This document shows, piece after piece, positions 23,148 to 32,139 of a DNA stretch of 64,000 nucleotides. The stretch comes from Bacilli bacterium (GTDB lineage: Bacteria > Bacillota_I > Bacilli_A > RFN20 > CAG-826): the NCBI GenBank assembly GCA_024408335.1, contig JAKSVB010000004.1, positions 1 through 64,000 of the forward strand, written 5' to 3'. The first letter of the stretch is position 1. Each line of letters begins with the position of its first letter. A program made the translations under genes and the position numbers. The notes under the pieces were generated by a model, which saw only the letters and a list, made by a program, of their open reading frames with translations, made no database searches and was not told the origin of the DNA.

Positions 23148-24911
23148 CTATTTTACTTTCTTTCTCTTTTTATATCTACATTTCGGACAGCCTCTAGTTA
23201 TCCCTCCGTACGTTCTGTTTGCTGGGCTTGCCTGCCATTCATAGTTACAGTCAGGACAGATCCACCAATACTTTGTAGATGTTCCAGGAGCTATATCATC
23301 GACGTTGACACCAATGTTCTTTGATTCGCTCCAATATTTCTTCATTTCCGGATATTTCTCAAATAATGATCCGTTTCTTAGCGCCTTAAGGTGCCTTATA
23401 TGCGACACGTACTCATGGGCGCATTTAGGACATCCAGTGTGATCTTTTCTAATTACTTTATCAGTTATTGTCGCCTTCCATTTGTGCCCACATTTTTGGC
23501 ATTTCCAAGCATATGGAATGTCATAAACAATAACTTCGCTTGGTGGAACGCTATTTTCTTCCCAATCCCACTCTTTCAATGCTTCCGGGTGAAGGGTAGC
23601 AAAATCATTCACGCCTTTAACCAAAACAGTTCTATTGCAGCAAGGACAACCTCTGCCCTTCGCTCTATCTTGAACCCTCTGTTTCCATCTATATCCACAT
23701 TTTTGGCATTTCCAAGCGTATTTCTTACCGCTGCATTTTGTAACCGACTTCGGATTAATTCCGCCATTAGATTCATAATCCCACTCTTCAGCCAATTCCG
23801 GATGATAATTCAAAAAGCTTTCCTCCTCATCTCTTTGAAATCTATGAGCGTTAATTTTGTAATGGTCCCTTTCAACGTTCACAAGGTTATCTATCGAACT
23901 CCAACAATGATACGGAGATTTCCTAGCCCAACGGTTCGAAAAAGAATCGATTTCCGAAAGGATAACTCTTATTGCAGTCTCAAGCCCTTCTGTATCTTGC
24001 AAGTTGTCAACTCCAACACATCTATCAGCAGTAACGCTTTCTTGATGCATCGCTTTTGAGTCTTTGACTCGATAGAGGAATACGCCTTTTTCTTTGCACA
24101 TCTCAAACTTTTTTTGTTCTTTTTGCTCGCTCTTGTTTCCGCTATGGAAATATACTCCATCAAATTCAATTCCAACTTTGATTTCAGGTATATAAACATC
24201 AAGTTCAAACTTTCCATCCCTATATCTGTTTACAGCGTTCGGGTAGATCATTTTTACATAGTAAAAAAGAGCTTGCTCCCCATAGGATGTAGACTTTTTG
24301 GAACATACTGGGCACCCTCTTTTTAGAGAGCTTCTATTGTTTGCCTTTGTTTGCCATTCTTTTCCACAAAAATGGCACTTCCACCAAACGCGAACGCCGC
24401 TGTTTGCGGATATCTTTTTTGGATCTATTCCTTCGTTTTTGACATAATCCCAATCCTTCATCAGCTCAGGATTATTTGTTTCAAAATCAGTTTCCCCTTC
24501 TATTACTCGATTGCCTTTGCAATAAGGGCATCCTGTACCATGTTGTTTATTAGCTCTAGAACATACGGTAGCCTGCCAGCTATGTCCTTTATGACATTTC
24601 CACCAAACTTTATCCTTATAGCTTTTTGAAATGGTACTTGGGTCGATGGAGTTTTTGCTATAGTCCCACTCTTCTAAAAGATTGGGATTTGTTTCCGGTA
24701 GATAGCCAACTCTTATATACGGATTGTAACTGCTATTTGGATTTACGACGCCGCCTGAATAAAAGTTTTTCTTTTGAATGTGCTGAATCACAGTTCCATC
24801 TTCAAATGTGATGTCTATATCTTTCGTCGTCCGATATCCCGTACATGTTGCAAACATTCCGTTTTTCATCAAACGTTTTTCGTTGAGACAAGAAGCATAT
24901 AACTGTTTCAT
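23148..24911 (-). CDS. Zinc-ribbon repeat protein with embedded PD-(D/E)XK-type nuclease domain
   Basis: The product has 587 residues. Five repeats of about 55 residues begin with WDY/WDW...N..I.P and carry WKC-x-x-C...GCPxC, the DUF4379 probable zinc ribbon: starts near residues 80, 150, 370, 435 and 505. Between repeats two and three lies a restriction-endonuclease-like domain (about 205-285): TSYGEQALFYYVKMIYPN, FELDVYIPEIKVGIEFDGVYFH and KGVFLYRVKDS, the Vsr/DUF559 pattern with D, E and K candidates. The N-terminus TKDIDITFEDGTVI is of a kind seen in phage and homing proteins. A DNA-binding nuclease, possibly of mobile or defence origin, is inferred. The start is uncertain; no strong ribosome binding site. 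Confidence 0.82.
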   Translation of the reverse strand: MKQLYASCLNEKRLMKNGMFATCTGYRTTKDIDITFEDGTVIQHIQKKNFYSGGVVNPNSSYNPYIRVGYLPETNPNLLEEWDYSKNSIDPSTISKSYKDKVWWKCHKGHSWQATVCSRANKQHGTGCPYCKGNRVIEGETDFETNNPELMKDWDYVKNEGIDPKKISANSGVRVWWKCHFCGKEWQTKANNRSSLKRGCPVCSKKSTSYGEQALFYYVKMIYPNAVNRYRDGKFELDVYIPEIKVGIEFDGVYFHSGNKSEQKEQKKFEMCKEKGVFLYRVKDSKAMHQESVTADRCVGVDNLQDTEGLETAIRVILSEIDSFSNRWARKSPYHCWSSIDNLVNVERDHYKINAHRFQRDEEESFLNYHPELAEEWDYESNGGINPKSVTKCSGKKYAWKCQKCGYRWKQRVQDRAKGRGCPCCNRTVLVKGVNDFATLHPEALKEWDWEENSVPPSEVIVYDIPYAWKCQKCGHKWKATITDKVIRKDHTGCPKCAHEYVSHIRHLKALRNGSLFEKYPEMKKYWSESKNIGVNVDDIAPGTSTKYWWICPDCNYEWQASPANRTYGGITRGCPKCRYKKRKKVK

Positions 24912-25018
24912 AAACTGTAAAGAATTACCTAACTAAAATTACAAGAAAAACGAGACTACAATGAGTTCATCCACTTATAAGCGACGATATTATGCACAAA
25001 ACCTATCAAAATTTGGGT

Positions 25019-26020
25019 TTATATATCGAACACCAAATCGTCGAACTTGAATCCAAGTTTTGATTCGTGGATTCCATATGCTGATAATTTGGCAAGCTCA
25101 AACAACTTATCACCATCGATTCCAGTACAGTTATCGATCGATTTCAGAAGCTTTAAAGCGCCATCATGGAAAGTTGAAGTTGTGACAAATAGTCCTCTAC
25201 TTCCCTTTAAGGCGTTAACTGAGCCATAGAATTCTCTTATCTCTTTCTCTGTGACTTGAGTGTTCATTCTGCATTTTGCTTGGACGAAGATTGTTTCTTT
25301 AAATCCTAGGTCTTCTTCTACTGTGAGTTTGACATCGACTCCGCCGTCATTTGCGCCTCCGATGACTTCGTTCTCTATTACGGTTCTACCAGTCATTGAA
25401 TAATACTTTTCTAAAAGGTTGGATAAGAACTTTTCGAAGAAGAGCCCTCCATTATCGTGAAGTCTTTGGAAGAACTGCTTTTTGAATTCTTTTTCTTCTA
25501 ATGGTTTCTTTGAATATTTAGAAGTTGACTCAATTGAATATTTGCTGTCAGAGAATGAAATGACATTATCCTTGGTGAGTTCTTCAAGGATCATTCCAAC
25601 ATAGGATTTGATTTGACCATCGTCTTTTTTCGATTGTGTTTTGTTAGCGCCTAAATCCTCGATGCACTTCTTGAAGAGCTCATTTCTTGTTAATGCCTTC
25701 TTTTGTAGTTCATCAAGAACGACGGTTTTGCATTCTTCTTTCGACACTTTTACTAATTCTTCTGCTTTCTTTAATGAAATAAGGCCATTCTTAAGCACCA
25801 AAGTTTTTTGTTTAACCGCCTCAGCAATACACGATCCCAAATAACTAGATGCATCGTCTTCTTGTATGTTTAAGCCTTTTTCTTTGAGAGCGTCTTTTAA
25901 AGGTTTGGCTAAAGCCTTGAGAATGTCTTTTTTATAAACCGATTGTTTGTCTTTGAGTTCATCTAAAAGTAACTTCTTTGAAGTTTCTTTTAATAAAAGC
26001 GACTTTTCTTTTTTATTCAT
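25019..26020 (-). CDS. Mrr-like restriction endonuclease
   Basis: The product has 333 residues from ATG 26020 (AAGGA 7 nt upstream; the TTG at 26026 is too close). Residues about 1-165 are two winged-helix-like repeats (LLDELKDKQSVYKKDILKALAKPLKD; VVLDELQKKALTRNELFKKCIEDLGA). Residues about 190-320 are the Mrr_cat nuclease: FFEKFLSNLLEKYYSMTG, VIGGANDGGVDVKL (Asp) and IFVQAKCR (Q-x-K), then REFYGSVNALKGSRGLFVTTSTFH. Mrr-type enzymes cut modified DNA and restrict incoming DNA; the target modification is unknown. It lies beside the zinc-ribbon nuclease but 108 bp separate the genes. Confidence 0.9.
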   Translation of the reverse strand: MNKKEKSLLLKETSKKLLLDELKDKQSVYKKDILKALAKPLKDALKEKGLNIQEDDASSYLGSCIAEAVKQKTLVLKNGLISLKKAEELVKVSKEECKTVVLDELQKKALTRNELFKKCIEDLGANKTQSKKDDGQIKSYVGMILEELTKDNVISFSDSKYSIESTSKYSKKPLEEKEFKKQFFQRLHDNGGLFFEKFLSNLLEKYYSMTGRTVIENEVIGGANDGGVDVKLTVEEDLGFKETIFVQAKCRMNTQVTEKEIREFYGSVNALKGSRGLFVTTSTFHDGALKLLKSIDNCTGIDGDKLFELAKLSAYGIHESKLGFKFDDLVFDI

Positions 26021-26118
26021 ATTCAAATCCTTGGACTGACAACTTATTCTAAGTCAAAAGAAAACGATGTTACAGCGGTTAGTGACTCATTTGTGTCAAT
26101 CTTCAAAGCCATTTTCAT

Positions 26119-26144
26119 TTAAAAAGCGAGGCATAAGCCCCGCT
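26119..26144 (-). terminator. Terminator of the helical-repeat lipoprotein gene
   Basis: On the minus strand AGCGGGGC-TTAT-GCCTCGCT (one mismatch) followed by TTTT, 5 bp after the stop codon. Confidence 0.85.
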
Positions 26145-26148
26145 CTAA

Positions 26149-28689
26149 TTAGTTATTGAACGAATTCAAATACTGAATGATCAATTCGGATGACATTGCG
26201 TCCTTATTCTGTTCAAAGATTGGAATCAATGTATTGTAGTCGCTTCTGATTTTGGCTAATTGGGCCGCAGGCAAAGTAACGCTTGCAGCAAAACCGTTGT
26301 CATCTAAGAAATTCGTTGAGAAGTCACTGTAGTTGGTGTTACTGCTATTATCGTCTTGAATAAACATCATAGGAACTTCCACTTTTGTCGCTACAACTTT
26401 CTCATCAACGAGGTTGTAGTATGTTTTATTTCTAAGTTCGATATCATACTTACGGCTAGTTTTAACGACAAGTGTATTGTAAGTAGGTTTGAAAAGGGTG
26501 GTGCTTCCATTAAGGTAAACGTCTACCGTTGATTTAGAAGAAGTGTTGGCTTTTGTTTTGTCGGTAACTCTTACTGAATTGATTCCTGAGATATCCCATA
26601 AGTTGAACCATAAGGTATTGTATGTGGTTGCAACGCCTCCAGCAGATAGGACTTCCTTAACTTTGTATCCAAGAAGTCTTCCTGTGCTTTCGCTATAAAG
26701 CTCATTAATGAAACCGGTAAACCCAGCCATGCCCGAAGCCTTATTACCAACTACCGATACATATCCATCGTTAACATAGAAATCGGCGCAGGCCTGAATC
26801 TTGTCCGATCCTTGATATGAAGTGTATTCATAAATGTGGCCATAACGGTTTCCGTCTTCATCTTTCTTCGTTTCAAAGTATGAAGTTCTTGAACCAGATT
26901 GCCCAGCGATAGTTATGCCGTAAGTACAGGCAAGTTCAAATTCGTCATCTGTCATCGTGTATTTGATGCTGTTGCTTTCGTTCAAAGAGATGTATATGGC
27001 TTTTTTCATCGTCGCGATGTCTAAAGCCATCTTGATTGTCGGAGACGCTGAACCAATAGCTGGAATTGAGTATGATCCTTTGAGGTCAACGCTAAGTGCG
27101 AAGAGATCATCAGCAAAGGAAAGGGTTGCAGTGCAATCGTCATTATCGATCGTGTGAGCAAGCGTTTCGGTTGTGCTATTTGTGATATAAATCTTCATTG
27201 CATTCGATACGGTTGTCATAACCGCATCGACAGCATTCATTGCGCTCGTGACAAAAATCATTTGGTTGATGTTTTCAACAATCATTTGCCATTGGTCGCC
27301 AAATCCTTGTCTATTCATATCGGCAACGGCTGTGTCTCTTGTGAAATCGGTGATTGGCGAGGCGACAAAATTATTTGCGTATGTTGGCTTCATCGCAGCA
27401 GGAACGTATTGATATGGATCAGCAAGGTTATAGTCGAGAAGTTGATCCAAATAATCTTTAGCCGTTCTAACAACGAGTCCTTTAATAAACGCCTCCGTTT
27501 CTTGAAGAACTGTTTCCATTGTAGGCTTAAGGTTATCAAGATTGCTTATAGCCATAATCTTAAGGATTTCAACGTCATAAAAATCGTTTAGCTCCGCTTT
27601 AATGGAAGCGTTAGGAAGCTTACTTAAACCAGCTTGAACAAGAGCGTCCAACTCTTCTTTTGCGACTTTCTTTGACTCAGTTAAAGCGTAATCAACTAAG
27701 TCGTCTTTGATTTCCGCTAAAGCGGTGACAACCCCTTCTATTGTTGTGCATGAGTTGAGTTTACCCTTCTCGGTGTTATAGAAGGTTCTAGTGTCTGTTT
27801 TAAGTGTTTCGCTAGGGATCTTTTCGATGAGGGCGGTAACAAATGTATCTAATTCAGCGGTGCCAATTCTAATCGTTTCAGTGATGGCGTAATCAAGCAC
27901 GTCTTTCTTAAGTTCAGGAACAAGTTCTTTTAAAGCCTCAATCGTGTTGGCGTTTTGAATCTTGACCTTCTCGGTGTTGTAGAAGGTTCTAGTGTCGGTT
28001 TTCAACGCGTCATAAGGAATCTTCTCAATGAGAGCAAGGATATATGCATCACATTCTTCGATTGCTTGGTTTTTTAAAAGAATCAAGATTCTTTCCGTTT
28101 CGGTTCTGATGAATTCGATAGTGTCATCAGTAATTGTTTTATAGAGGGAGACGACATCGTCTAAAGTCATTGCAGAAGCAATCAAGGCCATTTTTTGCTC
28201 ATAGAAATTTTGGACGGAAGTTTTGAGCGCTTCGTCTGGAAGATTATCAATGATAGGTTGGAAGTATTGTCCAAGCTTTCTGATTACAAGTTGAAGCAAC
28301 GTGGTTGTAGCAAACTCTTTAGCGTCTTGAGCGACTTTGCTTACTGCCGCTTTTGCCGTTGCTACATCAGTGATGCCATTAATGTATTGTTTCTCAGCGT
28401 TGTAGAAGTTTTGAATTGCTGTTCTGATTTCGTCATCGGTGATTTTTGCAATTACAGGGTTTACGATCTCGTCAAGTTTAGAAGACGCCAAAGCTTTATT
28501 TGACAAGAGCTCTGGATCGTCAAAACTAATGGAAGTCGAAGTGCTTGAAGCGGAGGCACTGCTTAATGATGAGCTAGAAAGAGGCACCTCCTGACTTGAT
28601 GTTTGAGGCTTTGAATTAGCTTCGCCTCCACAAGACGCCAACGTCAATATGGTCGCTAACGCCAATACTGTAGATTGCTTTTTCTTCAT
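26149..28689 (-). CDS. Large lipoprotein with tandem helical repeats
   Basis: The product has 846 residues. The signal MKKKQSTVLALATILTLASC ends in a lipobox, so it is anchored outside; a Ser-rich linker follows. Residues about 65-430 are five copies of a helical unit of about 72 residues, each with I/L-P-x-x-x-LKT-x-x-x-x-FYNxEK followed by xIxxxxT(I/L)(E/D)xL and a helix ending in a Thr-Glu pair. Units three and four share TDTRTFYNTEK exactly. The C-terminal half (430-846) is beta-rich and unrecognised. AAGGAG lies before the ATG. It follows the XRE membrane regulator by 11 bp and probably forms an operon with it. Confidence 0.8.
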   Translation of the reverse strand: MKKKQSTVLALATILTLASCGGEANSKPQTSSQEVPLSSSSLSSASASSTSTSISFDDPELLSNKALASSKLDEIVNPVIAKITDDEIRTAIQNFYNAEKQYINGITDVATAKAAVSKVAQDAKEFATTTLLQLVIRKLGQYFQPIIDNLPDEALKTSVQNFYEQKMALIASAMTLDDVVSLYKTITDDTIEFIRTETERILILLKNQAIEECDAYILALIEKIPYDALKTDTRTFYNTEKVKIQNANTIEALKELVPELKKDVLDYAITETIRIGTAELDTFVTALIEKIPSETLKTDTRTFYNTEKGKLNSCTTIEGVVTALAEIKDDLVDYALTESKKVAKEELDALVQAGLSKLPNASIKAELNDFYDVEILKIMAISNLDNLKPTMETVLQETEAFIKGLVVRTAKDYLDQLLDYNLADPYQYVPAAMKPTYANNFVASPITDFTRDTAVADMNRQGFGDQWQMIVENINQMIFVTSAMNAVDAVMTTVSNAMKIYITNSTTETLAHTIDNDDCTATLSFADDLFALSVDLKGSYSIPAIGSASPTIKMALDIATMKKAIYISLNESNSIKYTMTDDEFELACTYGITIAGQSGSRTSYFETKKDEDGNRYGHIYEYTSYQGSDKIQACADFYVNDGYVSVVGNKASGMAGFTGFINELYSESTGRLLGYKVKEVLSAGGVATTYNTLWFNLWDISGINSVRVTDKTKANTSSKSTVDVYLNGSTTLFKPTYNTLVVKTSRKYDIELRNKTYYNLVDEKVVATKVEVPMMFIQDDNSSNTNYSDFSTNFLDDNGFAASVTLPAAQLAKIRSDYNTLIPIFEQNKDAMSSELIIQYLNSFNN

Positions 28690-28700
28690 AAAAAATCTCC

Positions 28701-29576
28701 TTATATGTTGCCGTATTTCAATATATTTCTACGAATCGCGAATGGATAAACGAAAAAACTTAATGGGACCGCAATCACTGTGGCTAAGGCTGCAAAAGCT
28801 AGTGCTATGAGAAGACCGAAGAACCAAAGAATGATTTTGACGACTATGCCAGCAATGATGCCATCGATGCTGAATTCCATAATAACGCCAGGCATCTTTA
28901 CAAATCCCCAAGACGCAACCGTGATCCAAAGATTAGGAATGAAAGTATTGAAAAGAATCATTGTGCCAAGGAAAGTGAAGGCCAGAACCGCTAGAACAAG
29001 CCCGACGATTCCGTTTTGGATATTGCCATCCACAAAGTTCATGATTGAACCGACGATAAAAAAGGCAGCAAAAATGGAAGGCCAAACGAACGAATGAATT
29101 CTTCTCTTAAAATATTTTTGCTCGACTATTTCCTGAGCCTTTCTATGTAATTCCTCTTCTTGGGCTTTTCTAATTTCAAGGCAATCATTGCAAAGCGTGT
29201 GTTGGACGATCACTTTTCTGGATGTTCTTCCAAAACGCTCAGTTTTTTCCTCTTCAATTCTATTCAAATCATTTTTGTCTGTTATGTGTTTTTTACAACC
29301 ATCACAGGTGATAAATACGCTTTCTTCCTTTTCGATCTCTGGCTGTGCTTCTTGATTTGTTTCCGAAACACCCTCGTCTTTTACGATTCCAAAAAGATCA
29401 TCCGCTGTACATCCGAATATATTCGTCATTTCCTTCAATGTATCAAAAGAAGGCTCCGCTTCGTCATTTTCCCATCTAGAAACAGCCTGAAAAGTAACGT
29501 TAAGCTTCTCCGCTAGTTCCTTTTGAGTTAGTGAATTTTTAGTTCTGAATTCCTTGATTTTTGCTCCGATTGGCAT
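28701..29576 (-). CDS. XRE regulator with Cys-rich domain and membrane segments
   Basis: The product has 291 residues. Residues 5-63 are an HTH_3 domain (IKEFRTKNSLTQKELAEKLNVTFQAVSRWENDEAEP). Residues about 88-145 carry CDGCKKH and CNDC, two CxxC pairs that could bind zinc. Residues about 165-285 hold three to four transmembrane segments. This gives a membrane-bound DNA-binding protein, probably a sensor-regulator. The lipoprotein gene follows 11 bp later and is the obvious target. A 7-bp inverted repeat AAAGTGT-N6-ACACTTT at 29619-29638, about 43 bp upstream, is a candidate operator. Confidence 0.85.
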   Translation of the reverse strand: MPIGAKIKEFRTKNSLTQKELAEKLNVTFQAVSRWENDEAEPSFDTLKEMTNIFGCTADDLFGIVKDEGVSETNQEAQPEIEKEESVFITCDGCKKHITDKNDLNRIEEEKTERFGRTSRKVIVQHTLCNDCLEIRKAQEEELHRKAQEIVEQKYFKRRIHSFVWPSIFAAFFIVGSIMNFVDGNIQNGIVGLVLAVLAFTFLGTMILFNTFIPNLWITVASWGFVKMPGVIMEFSIDGIIAGIVVKIILWFFGLLIALAFAALATVIAVPLSFFVYPFAIRRNILKYGNI

Positions 29577-29858
29577 GGGTTTTCCTCCGATATGCCTTAA
29601 TGCTAAATGAAAAGAACGAAAGTGTAGATAAACACTTTGTTGAATGGACTCAATTATTTGTTGAGTGGCAAATGTCAGTCATATGGAGATTAGAATACTT
29701 CACTTTGCACACTAAATCAATATAGCCATTACTTTCAAGAATCCACGTTCATTTGGAGAGTGTGAGAATAACAAAGAAGCTATAGCTTCTTCTTTGATCG
29801 CGTTTAAACAAAAAGCCCAACAAATATATTTAAGTCCTAGTTTTTTAAATTTGTTTTG
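29577..29858. other. Intergenic region between XRE and NERD genes
   Basis: It holds the XRE leader with the inverted repeat AAAGTGT/ACACTTT (29619-29638) and, near the NERD gene end, an 18-bp palindrome AAGAAGCTATAGCTTCTT (29774-29791) that read on the minus strand has the form of a weak terminator. No gene seen. Confidence 0.55.
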
Positions 29859-30545
29859 TCACTTACCAGTCATAATATTCCTGACATTCTTGATATGTTC
29901 CTCAGGATCAACGTATTTTCTGTTTTCTTCCAAAATCTCAACGATTTCTTCCACCGTTTCGTCGTCATAAATATCAGGCAACGAACGAAGGTGATTAAGC
30001 GCAGGAAACATTCCCCAAACAAAATTTGAACTTACTTTGGAGATGTCTGCGTTGATAAAAATAACCATCGACTTAACATCGTACTCATCCTCTAAAATAT
30101 CGCTTATTTCCCTTACATGTGTCTCGTTTTGCATCACCGGGTTGAAGTGCTTATGAATAACTTTGCCTCCAGCTAAAACCTGGGTCCACTCTTTATCCAA
30201 TTCAAAACCATATATTGTGCCCGATAAGGCTTTTGTTTCTATTACGAAAACACCTTTCTTATTGATGAGAATATGGTCTATTTGATGAGTATGGTGATGC
30301 CAATCAATTGTATAGTAATCATCAAAAACGTAGCCAAGTTCCTGAAGTCTCAAAGACACTTCGTTCTCACCAATCTTGCCATTAGATACTTTGTTTTTGT
30401 CAATCTTGCCATTAGATACTTCGTTTTCGTCAACTTTGTTTCTAAAATCATCGTATTTGGTGCCTTCGCTCTTCTTGGCGTTTATGACAAAAAGAAAAAC
30501 GACTACAAAAAAGGCAAAAATGATAAAAACGTAGAGAAATTCCAT
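29859..30545 (-). CDS. Membrane-anchored NERD (nuclease-related) domain protein
   Basis: The product has 228 residues. One N-terminal transmembrane helix (residues 4-23) is followed by a hydrophilic linker containing a 10-residue tandem repeat (EVSNGKIDKNK, KVSNGKIGEN) and a NERD domain at about 60-165: GENEVSLRLQELGYVFDDYYTI, HTHQIDHILINKKGVFVIETKALSGTIYG and WTQVL. The IDHIL...VIETK core gives the D and E-x-K residues of the PD-(D/E)XK fold. NERD proteins are often found with plasmids and DNA-processing genes; the substrate is unknown. Confidence 0.88.
   Translation of the reverse strand: MEFLYVFIIFAFFVVVFLFVINAKKSEGTKYDDFRNKVDENEVSNGKIDKNKVSNGKIGENEVSLRLQELGYVFDDYYTIDWHHHTHQIDHILINKKGVFVIETKALSGTIYGFELDKEWTQVLAGGKVIHKHFNPVMQNETHVREISDILEDEYDVKSMVIFINADISKVSSNFVWGMFPALNHLRSLPDIYDDETVEEIVEILEENRKYVDPEEHIKNVRNIMTGK
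30371..30430. repeat. Two 30-bp tandem repeats inside the NERD gene
   Basis: Units at 30371-30400 and 30401-30430 differ at two positions, and a partial third copy lies at 30361-30370. They encode the repeated linker VSNGKI(D/G)(K/E)N(K/E). The 30-bp period keeps the frame, so copy number could vary without frameshift. Confidence 0.8.
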
Positions 30546-30679
30546 AACTTACATGTATATTTTACAACCATTTTTAGACCGTGAGCATCCCAGTTTCATT
30601 TTTGATACATATTGGATAATCAAATGTTCATGAGACCTCATCTTTTAGGTATAATTGACAAAAAGAAAAGATAGCACAT

Positions 30680-31240
30680 ATGGAACTCGAAGAAAGAATC
30701 ACCCGTTTAGAAGACATTGAAGCGATCAGGATGCTTCAAGCCAAATATCAAAGATGCCTTGATTCGAGGGACTTCGATGGAGTGGCATCTTGTTTTACCG
30801 ATGACGCTTCATCATCTTATGGAAATGGCAAGATGAGCTATGAAGGAAAAGATGCGATCATCAAATTCCTTTGTAGCGTTATGGCCCTTTCTCGTCCTAG
30901 CACTCACTTCATCCATGGAGGCGAGATTGATGTTAATGGCGATACTGCTACAGGTATTTGGTATCTAGAAGACCACCTTGTCGCAGAGAAATATTTCGTT
31001 GAGCTTTTCGGCGCGGCAGTTTATCACGTCTCATATAAGAAGATTAACGACAAATGGTTCATATTCCATATCGGTTACGAAAGACAATTTGAATATGTTG
31101 AAAGAAGAAGGCTCTTTAGCCTTTTCTCATTCCATAAGAAGACGATCCTAAACAAAAAGAAGAAAGAGAATCCTGAAGAGCTTGGTCCATATAACAGGTA
31201 CTTCTATGAGAATTACCTTAATAAAAGAAAGAAGAAATAA
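30680..31240 (+). CDS. SnoaL_4 family protein, bile-acid-dehydratase-like
   Basis: The product has 186 residues. It opens LEERITRLEDIEAIRMLQAKYQRCLD and continues SSYGNGKMSYEGKDAI, HFIHGGEIDVNGDTATGIWYLEDHLV and KWFIFHIGYERQFEY, the SnoaL-like (NTF2-fold) layout. Tyr23, Asp28 and His76 have the same spacing (+5, +53) as Tyr30, Asp35 and His83 that I recall as catalytic in the bile acid 7-alpha-dehydratase BaiE. It opens a tight operon with an EFR1 flavodoxin-ferredoxin (2 bp gap) and an SDR (4 bp overlap). A dehydratase or isomerase is inferred; the substrate is unknown. Confidence 0.82.
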   Translation: MELEERITRLEDIEAIRMLQAKYQRCLDSRDFDGVASCFTDDASSSYGNGKMSYEGKDAIIKFLCSVMALSRPSTHFIHGGEIDVNGDTATGIWYLEDHLVAEKYFVELFGAAVYHVSYKKINDKWFIFHIGYERQFEYVERRRLFSLFSFHKKTILNKKKKENPEELGPYNRYFYENYLNKRKKK

Positions 31241-31242
31241 CC

Positions 31243-32139
31243 ATGAACGTCCTTCTTCTTTATTACACAGGTACATTCAATACGAGATACCTCACTCTTA
31301 TGCTTAAGAAAAGGTTTGAGAGTGAAGGTCACTCCGTTACCACTTACGAGATTGATCCCCTTAATACCGAGAAGCTATCCTTTGATGGATATGATCTTCT
31401 CGGATTAGGTTTTCCGATATATGGCTTCAATGCGCCTTATCCATTCCTTAAGTTCGTGAAGAAACAGAAATTCCCTAAAGGAATGAAGGCTTTCATATAT
31501 AAGAATTCTGGAGAAACATTCCATGCGAACGACGCTTCAAGCGTAAGCGTACTTCGTAAACTTAAGAAAGATGGCGTAATCACAAATAACGAATACCACT
31601 TCATCATGCCATATAACATCCACTTCAGATTCGAAGAGAATCTCGTCAAAGAGATGCTAGAGATGGATGATAAGCTTTTGGATATTCTTTACTACGAAGT
31701 TACGAATGATATCAAGAACATCAAGAAATATAAACTCATCCACCGCATCATCACATTCTTCGTGAAGCTTCAATTCATTGGAGGAGACGTCAATTCTTTC
31801 TTTTGCCACGTCGACAAAAAGAAATGCACCAAATGCGGATACTGCATCAAGATGTGTCCAATGAAAAACATATTCAAGAACAAGAAAGGCGATGTGCGTT
31901 TCCATCACCACTGCTTGATGTGCATGAGATGTTCTTTAGGCTGCCCAGTCGATGCAGTTCGTATAGGCCTATTAGAAGGCTGGAGAGTCAATGGCCCATA
32001 CAACTTCGAACAAATAAGAAAGATCGAGAATAAAGAAAGAATCATTAATGAGAACACGAAAGGATTCTTTAGATGTTATATCGAGACATATAAGAATATC
32101 GATTCTAGATACGAAGAGCTTTTTGGAGAAAAGAAATGA
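31243..32139 (+). CDS. EFR1 family flavodoxin-ferredoxin
   Basis: The product has 298 residues. Residues about 1-160 are a flavodoxin-like FMN domain (LLLYYTGTFNTRYLTLML, YDLLGLGFPIYGFNAPYPFLKF, YKNSGETFHANDAS). Residues about 190-245 carry two [4Fe-4S] sites: KKCTKCGYCIKMCPMKNI and HHCLMCMRCSLGCPVDAV. Such proteins pass electrons from reduced ferredoxin to a partner. Between a SnoaL_4 protein and an SDR, it may feed a reduction of the same substrate. Its TGA overlaps the SDR start (ATGA). Confidence 0.9.
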   Translation: MNVLLLYYTGTFNTRYLTLMLKKRFESEGHSVTTYEIDPLNTEKLSFDGYDLLGLGFPIYGFNAPYPFLKFVKKQKFPKGMKAFIYKNSGETFHANDASSVSVLRKLKKDGVITNNEYHFIMPYNIHFRFEENLVKEMLEMDDKLLDILYYEVTNDIKNIKKYKLIHRIITFFVKLQFIGGDVNSFFCHVDKKKCTKCGYCIKMCPMKNIFKNKKGDVRFHHHCLMCMRCSLGCPVDAVRIGLLEGWRVNGPYNFEQIRKIENKERIINENTKGFFRCYIETYKNIDSRYEELFGEKK

